From an uncultured Duncaniella sp. (GTDB taxonomy: Bacteria > Bacteroidota > Bacteroidia > Bacteroidales > Muribaculaceae): 64,000 bases of DNA. A program made the position numbers and the translations under genes. Under the pieces are notes generated by a model. It did no database searches, was not told the DNA's origin, and worked only from the letters and a program-made list of their open reading frames with translations. Of the stretch, positions 45,356 through 54,735 are shown piece by piece. Location of the stretch: assembly GCA_910587515.1 (NCBI GenBank), contig CAJULW010000038.1, positions 24,761 to 88,760 of the forward strand. Reading direction: 5' to 3'. Positions within the stretch are counted from its first letter, which is position 1. Each line of letters begins with the position of its first letter.

Positions 45356-45631
45356 GTGGACAATAAAGCATTTATAAACAGGCTCGCCAAACGCTTGAAT
45401 CGCGATGTGCCGGAAGTCGCAACCCTTGTTGAAGGAATGTGCAAAGTTATGAAAGAATGCGGAGCGGAACTTGACTCGATTGCGATTCCGGGATTCGGCA
45501 CGTTTAAATCATCCAAAATAGAAGAGCAAGTGGTTTATGACAATATTACAAGACAGCGCACCCTTGTGCCTCCTATGATTGTCATGGAGTTTAACCCAAG
45601 TGTGGTTCTAAGAAAAAAAATGTCAAAATGA
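45356..45631 (+). CDS. HU-like DNA-binding protein
   Basis: The 91-residue protein has the HU/IHF fold pattern: an N-terminal helical pair (KAFINRLAKRLNRDVPEVATLVEGMCKVM), then AIPGFGTFKSSKIEE, an arm around VVYDNITRQRTLVPP, and a C-terminal FNPSVVLRKKMSK. The start is GTG 45356. It differs enough from standard HU to be a specialised paralogue. Its stop overlaps the ATG of the next gene (ATGA), so the two products are made together. Confidence 0.9.
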   Translation: MDNKAFINRLAKRLNRDVPEVATLVEGMCKVMKECGAELDSIAIPGFGTFKSSKIEEQVVYDNITRQRTLVPPMIVMEFNPSVVLRKKMSK

Positions 45632-46851
45632 ATCAAAAGATACCATTTCATGAATTGTCGTCACGAATAGCCTCTGTTACCGGAATCAGTGACGAAAGCG
45701 CGGAAACATTTGTCAAAAATTTCTTCGATATATTGTCGGACGAGCTTATAAAGGGGGAATCTGTAAAAATCAAAGGTCTGGGTCTGTTTTCATTCAACGG
45801 GCATAACGGAGAAGCAAGCATTGTATTTGAAGCAGATAAAGATCTTGCGGATGCTATAAATGCTCCATTCTCAATTTTTGAAAATGTAGTCCTACACGAA
45901 AACGTAACCGACACCATGCTCTCAGAACTGGATGGTGACAATAGGCAGGATGACGAACAGGCGTCTTCCGACAACATAATACTTATCGAAGATACAGACA
46001 AAATTATCAGTATTTCGGATGAACATGTCCCACAGATTGAAACATCCAGTGAAGAGCTTCAGCCTACTGACATGAACAACGAAGTCCAATCCACCCTACC
46101 GATAACAACACATGGCATAGAAAATAACGAAATACAAGAGGCAGTCCAACAACCGGAACCACAGACCGTAGTTCTCTCCTCCACTGCCAACAATACATCC
46201 ACTGATATTGAAAACAATGATATCACGAATACTGTAGAACCGGTCATTGCTCCTTTAATGGAAGAACCGGAAGAATATGTCATCCATAAGGAAACTTCGA
46301 CCAAAAGCAACAGCAATTTCTGGTGGGGATTGGGCATCGGAATAATTGTAGGCCTTGCATTAGGAGCATGCGGAGTATATCTTGCCATAGACCATCTCTT
46401 TCCAGGCGGACAATCGACAACAGCAAATCTCATTGAAAATCCATCGACAGAAATCGAGGAGGCAATAGTGTCCGAGGTTGTGGAATCAATGCAAAACGCG
46501 GCCACCGACAGCATAACCGAAATTTCCGCGACAGAATCCGTGGTCGAAACGCAACAAACAACTGAGACACCCTTAACGGACACCCATGTGGCAAATACAA
46601 TAACCCAAGATACGATCCGACGAGGCTATCTGATTCATGACATGGCTAAAAAATTCTATGGCAGCAAAGATTTCTGGGTATACATCTATGAAGAAAACAA
46701 AGACAAGATCGGCAATCCAAACAATATGCAGCCTGGATTGGTTTTGACAATCCCCACCCCGGAAAAATACGGCATCGTATCAGGAAATGCCTCAAGTCTT
46801 AAACAGGCAAAAAATAAAGCCGGTGAGATTTTAGCAAAATATCCGAGATAG
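45628..46851 (+). CDS. Membrane-anchored HU-like and LysM-like protein
   Basis: The 407-residue protein joins three parts. Residues about 1-95 resemble HU (FHELSSRIASVTGISDESAETFVKNFFDILSDELIKGESVKIKGLGLFSF, in parts). An acidic low-complexity linker runs to about 228. A single membrane helix lies at about 231-256 (FWWGLGIGIIVGLALGACGVY), preceded by charged residues. After a Thr/Glu-rich stretch a LysM-like domain follows at about 333-382 (LIHDMAKKFYGSKDFWVYIYEENKDKI...NMQPGLVLTIP). The order suggests cytoplasmic DNA-binding and periplasmic wall-binding ends. It is translationally coupled to the HU-like gene. Whether the N-terminal domain still binds DNA is uncertain, since the basic arm is weak. 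Confidence 0.85.
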   Translation: MNQKIPFHELSSRIASVTGISDESAETFVKNFFDILSDELIKGESVKIKGLGLFSFNGHNGEASIVFEADKDLADAINAPFSIFENVVLHENVTDTMLSELDGDNRQDDEQASSDNIILIEDTDKIISISDEHVPQIETSSEELQPTDMNNEVQSTLPITTHGIENNEIQEAVQQPEPQTVVLSSTANNTSTDIENNDITNTVEPVIAPLMEEPEEYVIHKETSTKSNSNFWWGLGIGIIVGLALGACGVYLAIDHLFPGGQSTTANLIENPSTEIEEAIVSEVVESMQNAATDSITEISATESVVETQQTTETPLTDTHVANTITQDTIRRGYLIHDMAKKFYGSKDFWVYIYEENKDKIGNPNNMQPGLVLTIPTPEKYGIVSGNASSLKQAKNKAGEILAKYPR

Positions 46852-46892
46852 TTTTTATATTACGCATAAAAACCGTCATTAAATAAATTTGC

Positions 46893-46941
46893 AATCCGTG
46901 TTTCGTCATCACATTAATTTCATGATGGCAAAACGCGGATT
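46893..46941 (+). terminator. Hairpin after the HU-like gene pair
   Basis: The arms 46893-46911 and 46923-46941 pair over 19 positions; the only departures are G-T wobbles, so it is meant as RNA. No T-run follows. Confidence 0.6.
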
Positions 46942-47031
46942 TGACACTCTAATCATATCAGTGTTCTGATTGTTAAAGGAAAAATAGCTAAAATTAACAC
47001 ACTTTTTTCATCCTTTGTTTGTTGTTATTTA

Positions 47032-47039
47032 TAATTTTG
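47032..47039 (+). promoter_or_regulatory. Likely -7 box of the Bat operon
   Basis: TAATTTTG matches the consensus exactly, 70 bases before the moxR ATG. TTTGTTTGTTG lies just upstream at a spacing shorter than the usual 20 nt, so the -33 assignment is uncertain. Confidence 0.55.
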
Positions 47040-47109
47040 TATTCCGTTTCATCAACCATTGACGAAATTTTATTAACACTTCAACATTCGAAACTTCACT
47101 ACTGAGACT

Positions 47110-48105
47110 ATGAGCGAATCGGTAAATATCAGAGAATTAAATGACCTTGTTGCAGGAAAAAAAGATTTTATAAATCTTGTGACAAGAGGTATGGATCAGA
47201 CGATTGTCGGTCAGAAGCATCTCGTCGACTCCCTGCTCATCGCATTGCTCTCTAACGGGCATGTCCTTCTTGAAGGCGTACCTGGTCTAGCAAAGACCCT
47301 CGCGATCAAAACCCTCGCACAGATTATCGACGCAAAATACAGCCGTATCCAATTCACACCCGATATGCTTCCTGCAGACGTGGTCGGAACCATGATTTAT
47401 AGCGTTCAAAAAGAGCAGTTCCAAATCAAACGCGGTCCTATATTCGCCAATTTCGTACTTGCCGATGAGATCAACCGCGCTCCGGCAAAAGTTCAGAGCG
47501 CATTGCTTGAAGGAATGCAGGAAAGGCAAGTGACTATCGGTGATGAGACTTTTAAACTTGACGAACCATTCCTTGTAATGGCGACACAAAACCCTATTGA
47601 GCAGGAAGGCACTTATCCCCTACCGGAAGCCCAGGTTGACCGTTTCCTATTGAAAGTCATAATAGGCTATCCATCAAAAGAAGAAGAAAAACAGATCATA
47701 CGTCAGAATATCAATGGACAAAAAACCGAAATTCGTCCGCTTTTACGTCCTGAAGAAATAACAGAAGTACAGAAAATAGTCGAACAGATATATCTCGATG
47801 AAAAAATCGAACGCTATATCGTTGATATTGTTTTTGCTACGCGCAATCCATCAGACTATGACCTTAAAGACCTTGCAGGCATGATAAGTTTCGGTGCGTC
47901 ACCCCGTGCATCCATAGGTCTTGCAAAAGCGTCGCGCTCATTTGCGTTTCTTCGCGGACGTGGCTACGTGATTCCGGAAGATGTAAGAGCGGTATGTCAT
48001 GACGTGCTACGCCACCGTATAGGTTTGACATACGAGGCTGAGGCTAACAATATCACTACCGATCAGGTTATCTCAGAGATACTTGATAAGGTTGAAGTAC
48101 CCTAA
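47110..48105 (+). CDS. MoxR-family AAA+ ATPase
   Basis: The 331-residue ATPase is the first gene of the Bat operon. Walker A is LEGVPGLAKTLAIKTL (about 56-71), Walker B is ADEINRAPAKVQSALLEGMQERQ (about 118-140), and sensor 1 is ATQNPIEQEGTYPLPEAQVDRF. MoxR proteins act as chaperones for von Willebrand-factor A (VWA) partners, which are BatA and BatB here. Confidence 0.95.
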   Translation: MSESVNIRELNDLVAGKKDFINLVTRGMDQTIVGQKHLVDSLLIALLSNGHVLLEGVPGLAKTLAIKTLAQIIDAKYSRIQFTPDMLPADVVGTMIYSVQKEQFQIKRGPIFANFVLADEINRAPAKVQSALLEGMQERQVTIGDETFKLDEPFLVMATQNPIEQEGTYPLPEAQVDRFLLKVIIGYPSKEEEKQIIRQNINGQKTEIRPLLRPEEITEVQKIVEQIYLDEKIERYIVDIVFATRNPSDYDLKDLAGMISFGASPRASIGLAKASRSFAFLRGRGYVIPEDVRAVCHDVLRHRIGLTYEAEANNITTDQVISEILDKVEVP

Positions 48106-48131
48106 TCAAACCGTATTTTCGTGCCATTCCA

Positions 48132-49007
48132 ATGGAAGCAAACGAGTTACTGAAAAAGGTAAGGAAAATCGACATAAAAACCAGAGGGCTTTCCCAAAAT
48201 ATATTTGCCGGAGAGTACCACACGGCTTTTAAGGGAAGAGGCATGACATTCTCAGAAGTTCGCGAGTATCAATACGGAGATGATGTCCGCGATATTGACT
48301 GGAATGTCACTGCGAGACATAACCATCCGTATATAAAAGTATACGAAGAAGAACGGGAGCTTACGGTAATGTTGCTCATTGATGTCTCTCGAAGCCGCCT
48401 TTTTGGGGCCATAGGTGAAGAAAAAAGAGAAATGATAGCAGAAATAGCCGCAACACTTGCATATTCGGCTATCACCAACAATGACAAGATTGGTGTGATT
48501 TTCTTCTCCGACAAGATCGAGAAATTCATTCCTCCCAAAAAAGGGAAAAAACACATACTTTTAATTATAAGGGAACTGCTTGATTTCACGCCTGAAAATC
48601 AAGGTACAGATATTTCGGTCGCCCTACGGTATTTCACAGATGCCTTGAAAAAAAGGTGTACGACTTTTATCATATCTGACTTTATTGATTCCCACGATTT
48701 CACACGTGAGATGCAGGTCGCATGTAATAAGCACGATATAATCGCTATACAAGTCTACGACAAACGTGACACCAATCTTCCCGATGTAGGACTTATGAGG
48801 GTATCAGATCTTGAGAGCGGAGCTTCACGATGGATAAACACTTCATCCAAACGAACCCGTCAAGCGTTTAGTAAATGGTGGTATGAAAGGCAGCAGACAA
48901 TGATGGAAATACTACGTAAATGTCGTGTGGATTATACATCCATAGCCACTGATGAAGATTTTGCCCGCTCATTGATGGGACTTTTCAAGAACCGCGGTGT
49001 AAGGTAA
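48132..49007 (+). CDS. DUF58 family protein of the Bat operon
   Basis: The 291-residue protein has the DUF58 core FAGEYHTAFKGRGMTFSEVREYQYGDDVRDIDWNVTARH (in parts, about 26-64). A VWA-like domain follows with a MIDAS-type motif LIDVSRSRLFG (about 83-93). DUF58 proteins usually sit next to MoxR and act with it. Soluble, with no membrane segment. Confidence 0.93.
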   Translation: MEANELLKKVRKIDIKTRGLSQNIFAGEYHTAFKGRGMTFSEVREYQYGDDVRDIDWNVTARHNHPYIKVYEEERELTVMLLIDVSRSRLFGAIGEEKREMIAEIAATLAYSAITNNDKIGVIFFSDKIEKFIPPKKGKKHILLIIRELLDFTPENQGTDISVALRYFTDALKKRCTTFIISDFIDSHDFTREMQVACNKHDIIAIQVYDKRDTNLPDVGLMRVSDLESGASRWINTSSKRTRQAFSKWWYERQQTMMEILRKCRVDYTSIATDEDFARSLMGLFKNRGVR

Positions 49008-49051
49008 TCAGATATTTGTTGTCATACGATTAATCCGTTCAATAGAAAAAC

Positions 49052-50038
49052 ATGTTCCGACATATCAGCATAAGATTACTGCTGCTTCTTACATTAATTG
49101 GAGCAAGCGTCCATATACAGTCACAAAGCTTGAAAATCAGTCTTGATTCCGCATATCTGCTTATGGGACGCACGACACCGTTGCATGTAAATCTCATTAT
49201 CGACGGAGATCCTAAAGGCCAGCTTGTCATTCCTAAAGATTCGATTTGCGATAAGGTTGAAATTTTAGATATCCTGAAAGCCGATACGTCCGATATGGGC
49301 AATGGCCGAAAAGAAATCAACCGTGATATAATACTGCAATCCTTTGATTCTGGTGTCTATCGACTTAACCCAATATTATATGTATCAGGCAATGAGACCA
49401 TCAGCTCTAACAGGCTTGTACTTAAAGTATTTCCTGTAGAGGTTGACTCATTACAATCGATCCATGATTACGCGGACGTATCGGACGTGGACCGCAAGTT
49501 CATTGACTATCTTCCTGATTTCATCGTTGATTATGGACTGTGGATTCTCGCTGTGGCTATCATATTGGGAGCGGGAGCGTATGTCATTTATCTCATAAAC
49601 CGCAAAAAGAACCCGTTTGCCGCACAGCCGTCAAAACCGATTCCGCCATACGATAAAGCCATTGACGAATTAAACCGCCTACGCGCTGAAAAACTATGTG
49701 AGCAAGGAAAAGAAAAAGAATTTTATACAAGACTTACGGACATACTCCGTATATATCTTCATGGACGTTTTGGCATAAATGCCATGGAAATGACCTCTAC
49801 CCAGATACGTCACGTCCTGGATAACAATGAAGAGACCAGACTTTCAAAAGAAAACATGAACAGGGTACTCGAAACAGCTGACTTCGTAAAATTCGCGAAA
49901 GTTCGCCCTATACCCGATGACAATGTCAAGGCTTTCAACTCGGCAATACAGTTCGTCGAAGACACCAAACCACAACCGGAACCCGAAGAAACAGCGGAAA
50001 ACGGAATCAAAAAAGAAAACGAAATCACAAAACAATAA
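49052..50038 (+). CDS. Bat operon membrane protein (BatX-like)
   Basis: The 328-residue exported protein has a signal peptide (IRLLLLLTLIGASVHIQS), a periplasmic beta domain (about 25-150), a membrane helix (LWILAVAIILGAGAYVIYLI, about 167-186) and a cytoplasmic helical tail rich in Arg and Glu (YDKAIDELNRLRAEKL...). It occupies the position of the unnamed third gene in the B. fragilis-type Bat operon. No motif suggests catalysis. Confidence 0.85.
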   Translation: MFRHISIRLLLLLTLIGASVHIQSQSLKISLDSAYLLMGRTTPLHVNLIIDGDPKGQLVIPKDSICDKVEILDILKADTSDMGNGRKEINRDIILQSFDSGVYRLNPILYVSGNETISSNRLVLKVFPVEVDSLQSIHDYADVSDVDRKFIDYLPDFIVDYGLWILAVAIILGAGAYVIYLINRKKNPFAAQPSKPIPPYDKAIDELNRLRAEKLCEQGKEKEFYTRLTDILRIYLHGRFGINAMEMTSTQIRHVLDNNEETRLSKENMNRVLETADFVKFAKVRPIPDDNVKAFNSAIQFVEDTKPQPEPEETAENGIKKENEITKQ

Positions 50039-50047
50039 TTTCTTAAC

Positions 50048-51034
50048 ATGTTACTGGCACATCCCGGATACTTATGGCTGTTTTTGCTTCTCATACCATT
50101 AATTATATGGTACGTATATAAGCACCGTACACTCCATGCCTCGATGGAGATATCTACGGTCTCGGCCTTTGACAGAGTGCCACGATCCATTCTTGCCTCC
50201 TCGCGCCATATCCTGTTTATATTGCAGTTGGCAGCCATCGGATGTGTCATTATTGTTTTAGCCAGACCTCAGACACGCGATTCATGGAACACTTCCAATG
50301 TCGAAGGAACCGACATTGTTATCGCGATGGACATATCTACAAGTATGCTTGCACGCGACTTCAAACCTGACAGATTTGAGGCAGCCAAAGAAGTCGCATC
50401 TAAATTCGTCGCCGGACGTGAAGGAGACAACATCGGAGTCGTAATTTTCGCTGCTGAAAGTTTTACCGCTATTCCGATGACCACAGACCGCTCAATGATA
50501 GCGAACTACATTGGCGACATTAAAATGGGAATGCTTCAAGACGGAACCGCTATAGGCGACGGCCTCGCTACTTCCATAAACAGAATAAAAGAAGGCAAAG
50601 CGAAGTCCAAAAGCATAATTCTTCTGACCGACGGCTCCAACAACACAGGAAACGTAGCCCCGGTCACAGCGGCAGAAATAGCCAAACAACTTGGCATAAA
50701 AGTTTACACCATTGGTATAGGTACAAACGGAACCGCTCCCTACCCACAGGAAAACATGTTCGGACGTATAGAGTATGTAAATCTTCCGGTCGTAATTGAC
50801 GAAGCCACACTGAAGTCAATCGCAGAGACAACCGGAGGCAAATATTTCCGTGCAACAGGCAATAATGTGCTCAAAGATATATTCTCTGAAATTGACAGTC
50901 TTGAAAAAACAAAAATGGATTTAAGAAATTTCACGAGCACCGAAGACGATTATATGCCATGGGCCATAGCTGCACTATGCCTATTCGGACTTGTTGTTCT
51001 TCTTCGATACACCATATTGCGCACAATTCCCTAA
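50048..51034 (+). CDS. batA: Aerotolerance protein BatA (VWA domain)
   Basis: The 328-residue protein has two N-terminal membrane helices, a VWA domain with MIDAS motif AMDISTSMLARDF (about 93-105) and LLTDGSNNTG, and a C-terminal membrane helix. The first helix and the metal site place the VWA in the periplasm or cytoplasm depending on topology, which I cannot settle. It follows the BatX-like gene by nine bases. Confidence 0.94.
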   Translation: MLLAHPGYLWLFLLLIPLIIWYVYKHRTLHASMEISTVSAFDRVPRSILASSRHILFILQLAAIGCVIIVLARPQTRDSWNTSNVEGTDIVIAMDISTSMLARDFKPDRFEAAKEVASKFVAGREGDNIGVVIFAAESFTAIPMTTDRSMIANYIGDIKMGMLQDGTAIGDGLATSINRIKEGKAKSKSIILLTDGSNNTGNVAPVTAAEIAKQLGIKVYTIGIGTNGTAPYPQENMFGRIEYVNLPVVIDEATLKSIAETTGGKYFRATGNNVLKDIFSEIDSLEKTKMDLRNFTSTEDDYMPWAIAALCLFGLVVLLRYTILRTIP

Positions 51035-51046
51035 ACCGTCGAGTTT

Positions 51047-52111
51047 ATGATTACTTTCGCTTATCCATATTTATTATATTTACTCCTGCTTGTCCCTGCC
51101 ATATTGGTTCTTTTTCTATGGGCACGCTATAACAGACGCAAAAAACTTAGCCGTTACGGGCGTCCGGATGTGATAACAGGTCTAATGCCGGAAGTGTCTA
51201 TATATATGCCATGGGTGAAATTGTCATTATCGCTGTTGATAATCGCGACTCTTGTCATAATGATCGCACGGCCAAGAGCCAACGGAGGCATCGATGCCGA
51301 CTCAGCTGAAACGGAAACCTCAAAAGGCATAGAGGTAATGGTTTGTCTTGATGTATCCAACTCGATGCTTGCCTCAAGCACCGATGACGATCACGGCATC
51401 AATCGCCTTCAAAGAGCAAAGCATATACTTGAGAAGTTGATTGATAAAATGACTAATGACAAAGTGGGCCTTATAGTCTTCGCAGGAGACGCCTATACTC
51501 AATTGCCCATAACTTCCGACCATATTTCAGCTAAGATGTTTCTTAACGGGATCACACCAGATATGGTTCCTACCCAAGGTACTGCGATTGGCTCGGCTCT
51601 TGAAATGGCGATGAACTCCTTTACCCCCACTGATGACATGGGGAAAGCCATTATTGTCATCACAGATGGAGAGAATTTTGAAGATAACGCTGTCGATGCG
51701 GCAAAACGGGCCGCAAGCGCAGGCATACAAGTCAATGTAATCGGTCTTGGAACCACTCGTGGTGCACGCATACCGATCGGTAATGGTCACTACATGATCA
51801 ACCCTATGACAGGAGAGGAAATAAAAACCCGTCACGATGAAACTACAGCAAATCAGATAGCTCAGGCCGGAAAAGGCATATATGTGAACGGAGGATCCAA
51901 TTCAGCCATAACGGCTGTCGATGCGAAAATGGACGAACTTGCACAAAGTGAATTCGAAAGAAAACCATATTCTCCTCAAAGCGAACAATTTCCGATTGTG
52001 GCTTTCATTGCGTTATTATTACTTCTCATCGACTCCATTACCGTGACACGTAAAATCTCATGGCTGAAAAAATATCGTTTCTTTACTAAAGAGGAAGGAG
52101 GTTACAAATGA
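51047..52111 (+). CDS. batB: Aerotolerance protein BatB (VWA domain)
   Basis: The 354-residue VWA protein has the same layout as BatA: membrane helices at both ends and a MIDAS motif VCLDVSNSMLASST (about 104-117), with VITDGENFEDNA later. It is most likely a partner of BatA. Its stop overlaps the batC ATG. Confidence 0.94.
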   Translation: MITFAYPYLLYLLLLVPAILVLFLWARYNRRKKLSRYGRPDVITGLMPEVSIYMPWVKLSLSLLIIATLVIMIARPRANGGIDADSAETETSKGIEVMVCLDVSNSMLASSTDDDHGINRLQRAKHILEKLIDKMTNDKVGLIVFAGDAYTQLPITSDHISAKMFLNGITPDMVPTQGTAIGSALEMAMNSFTPTDDMGKAIIVITDGENFEDNAVDAAKRAASAGIQVNVIGLGTTRGARIPIGNGHYMINPMTGEEIKTRHDETTANQIAQAGKGIYVNGGSNSAITAVDAKMDELAQSEFERKPYSPQSEQFPIVAFIALLLLLIDSITVTRKISWLKKYRFFTKEEGGYK

Positions 52112-52905
52112 AAGGAATAATCATATCCGCAATCATAGTATCATGCGCGCTGCCATTGTTTGCTGAAACAACTTCAAAAACCACTCGTAACGAGCGTAAT
52201 CATATCGTAGAAGGAAACAGACTTTACCGTGAAGAACGTTTTGCGGATGCGGAAGTCGCTTATCGGAAAGCATTGGAAGAAAACGCGATGAATGAAATCG
52301 CTCAATTCAATCTCGCAGCGTCACTACTTCGTCAAGGTTCCTCATCCGGAGAGACTCAAAAAGAAGCAGCCGCTATCCTTCAAAACCTCACTCGTGACGC
52401 TGAGAATATATCGATAGCCGAAAAAGCGTTTTATAATCTCGGCAATATCGCATTCAATTCTCAGGACTATGCAAAAAGTATAGAACTATATAAAAATACA
52501 TTGCGACGGAATCCAGACAATAACGACGCCCGCGATAATTTACGTCTCGCGCAAAAAAAGTTACAGGAACAACAAAATCAGAATAAAGACAAAGACCAAA
52601 ATAAGGACAACGATAAAGATCAGGATAAACAGAAAGATCAAAACCAGAACAAAGAGGAACAAGAAAAAAAGAATCAGGACGAAAATAAGAATCAAGATCA
52701 GGAAAACAAAAATCAAAATCAGCAGCCTCAAAATCAGCAGCAGAAGCAACAACCGCAAAAACAACAGGGAGGTATAAGCCAGCAAAATGCTGAAAAAATC
52801 CTGAAAGCCATGGAAAACGAGGAAAACGCAACCAGAGCCCGTATAAATGCAGAAAAGAAAAAATCTGGAGCCCCGTCCCGTCGACCTGTGACAAATCCTT
52901 GGTAA
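52108..52905 (+). CDS. batC: Aerotolerance protein BatC (TPR)
   Basis: The 265-residue exported protein has a signal peptide (IIISAIIVSCALPLFAE) and three TPR repeats (about 30-140, e.g. NRLYREERFADAEVAYRKAL). From about residue 150 to 225 it has a long K/D/Q/N-rich low-complexity segment, then QKAMENEENATRARINAEKKK near the C-terminus. TPRs probably bind BatB or BatD. Confidence 0.92.
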   Translation: MKGIIISAIIVSCALPLFAETTSKTTRNERNHIVEGNRLYREERFADAEVAYRKALEENAMNEIAQFNLAASLLRQGSSSGETQKEAAAILQNLTRDAENISIAEKAFYNLGNIAFNSQDYAKSIELYKNTLRRNPDNNDARDNLRLAQKKLQEQQNQNKDKDQNKDNDKDQDKQKDQNQNKEEQEKKNQDENKNQDQENKNQNQQPQNQQQKQQPQKQQGGISQQNAEKILKAMENEENATRARINAEKKKSGAPSRRPVTNPW

Positions 52906-52941
52906 AATCAAATCCCGTCAAATTCTAATTAATCGGTATTA

Positions 52942-54735
52942 ATGAAACGTTTCTCTATATTTTTCCTGACTTTATTTTTTGTAACACAACTTTTCGGGCA
53001 GGTGAGTTTTACCGTAAAGCCACCAAGCAGAGTATATGAAGGTGACAGATTTCCAATCACCTTTCGGCTGACAAACGCTGATGGGTCGGATCTGAAAGTT
53101 TCTCAGATAAACGGTTGCGCGCTTCTATACGGACCCTCGACCTCTCAATCGCAGAGCTATCAGGTGGTCAACGGTAAGGCGTCGTCAACATCCACAATAG
53201 AATATACCTACTATTATAAGGCAATAAAGGCCGGTAACTACACTATTCCGTCGGCAACCATCATGGCTAACGGAAAAAGGCTGTCGACTAAAGCCGTAAA
53301 CTTCACCATTCACGAATCGGCCGAAAAAGATCGGCCTGCCACTCAACGCCCTGTTGACGTTGATGATGTCGACACGCAGACCGCTGGACGAACAGTCAAA
53401 AGCGATGACGTATTCGTTCGCATTATTTTATCCAAATCATCCGCCTACGAACAAGAAGCGATAGGATGCACGATAAAACTCTATACAAAATACAGCATAT
53501 CATCGTACCTACCGACAAAACAGCCATCTTTTGACGGGTTTCTGATTCAAGAAGTAGACGTTCAACCGTCTCTTAACCAAGTGGAAACTTACAACGGGCA
53601 AAACTATATGACCGCTGTATTGAAACACTGTATCATTTTCCCCCAAAAAAGCGGACGTCTGACAATTAATTCCGGCAATTATGATATATCGGTCATACAA
53701 TACGATAACGTCAATATGGGAATGTTTCAGGTGCGCCAACCGAAAGAGACCAAAATACAGGTTAGATCAAATACTGGCTCTATAAATATCCTGCCACTAC
53801 CCCAACCACAGCCTGACGGGTTCAACGGAGCTGTCGGAAAATTCGATATAGACAGTAGACTTGTCGGTAACAATTTCCGCACTAACGATCCTGCCACATT
53901 GATCTATACGATAAGCGGTACGGGGAATATAAAATATGTAAAAGAACCAACTATCGACTTCCCTACAGAATTCGAACAATATACCCCCAAAAACGATATA
54001 CGGGCAGATGTCAATGGAAACGAGGTCTCGGGTTCCATGACTGTTGAATATACCTTTGTTCCACAAAGTGTAGGTAATTTCACGATCGGAAGTGACAGAT
54101 TCGTATATTTCAACCCACAGACAAAACAATATGTGACATTGACAACGCCATCCTATCCGATAAAAGTTGCAAAAGGTGTCTCATCTCCCACAACCACCGA
54201 GCAAAAAGATGTTGAAAATAAGAATTCAGACATAAGACACATCTATCTGGGAGATAAAAAGCCATCCAAATCTCATGAACTAATTGTATTGGAGCTATGG
54301 TATTGGCTCATATATCTGACGCTTGCGGTTGCCACAGTGGCGTTGATCGTTATCAACCGTCGTAGGATCCGTCTGTCAGAAGACGTTACCGGTCGCAAAA
54401 CAGCGAAAGCAAGCAAGGTAGCCCAACGTCGATTGAAAGCAGCCGAGTCTTTTATGAAATCAGGCAATGGAGATAAGTTTTATGAGGAAATGCTACGGGC
54501 ATTGTGGGGCTACCTGTCTGATAAATTGGCTATGCCTGTTTCTCAACTATCACGCGACAATATTTCCGCGACACTCGAATCAAAAGGATATTCCGAAACA
54601 ACCGCTTCCGCTTTGGTTGAAGTTCTCGACGATTGCGAAATGGCCCGTTACACCCCGGACAGTTCCAACAGAATGGAAACTGTATACGAACGTGGAACAA
54701 ATGTCATCAATAATCTTGAAAATCACAAAAAATGA
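52942..54735 (+). CDS. batD: Aerotolerance protein BatD
   Basis: The 597-residue protein has a signal peptide (FFLTLFFVTQLFGQ) and a long periplasmic region of repeated immunoglobulin-like beta domains (about 25-440, e.g. YEGDRFPITFRLTNADG and GTGNIKYVKEPTIDFP). A membrane helix follows at about 455-473 (WYWLIYLTLAVATVALIVI), then a cytoplasmic helical tail with TPR-like character. It overlaps batE by four bases. Confidence 0.94.
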   Translation: MKRFSIFFLTLFFVTQLFGQVSFTVKPPSRVYEGDRFPITFRLTNADGSDLKVSQINGCALLYGPSTSQSQSYQVVNGKASSTSTIEYTYYYKAIKAGNYTIPSATIMANGKRLSTKAVNFTIHESAEKDRPATQRPVDVDDVDTQTAGRTVKSDDVFVRIILSKSSAYEQEAIGCTIKLYTKYSISSYLPTKQPSFDGFLIQEVDVQPSLNQVETYNGQNYMTAVLKHCIIFPQKSGRLTINSGNYDISVIQYDNVNMGMFQVRQPKETKIQVRSNTGSINILPLPQPQPDGFNGAVGKFDIDSRLVGNNFRTNDPATLIYTISGTGNIKYVKEPTIDFPTEFEQYTPKNDIRADVNGNEVSGSMTVEYTFVPQSVGNFTIGSDRFVYFNPQTKQYVTLTTPSYPIKVAKGVSSPTTTEQKDVENKNSDIRHIYLGDKKPSKSHELIVLELWYWLIYLTLAVATVALIVINRRRIRLSEDVTGRKTAKASKVAQRRLKAAESFMKSGNGDKFYEEMLRALWGYLSDKLAMPVSQLSRDNISATLESKGYSETTASALVEVLDDCEMARYTPDSSNRMETVYERGTNVINNLENHKK

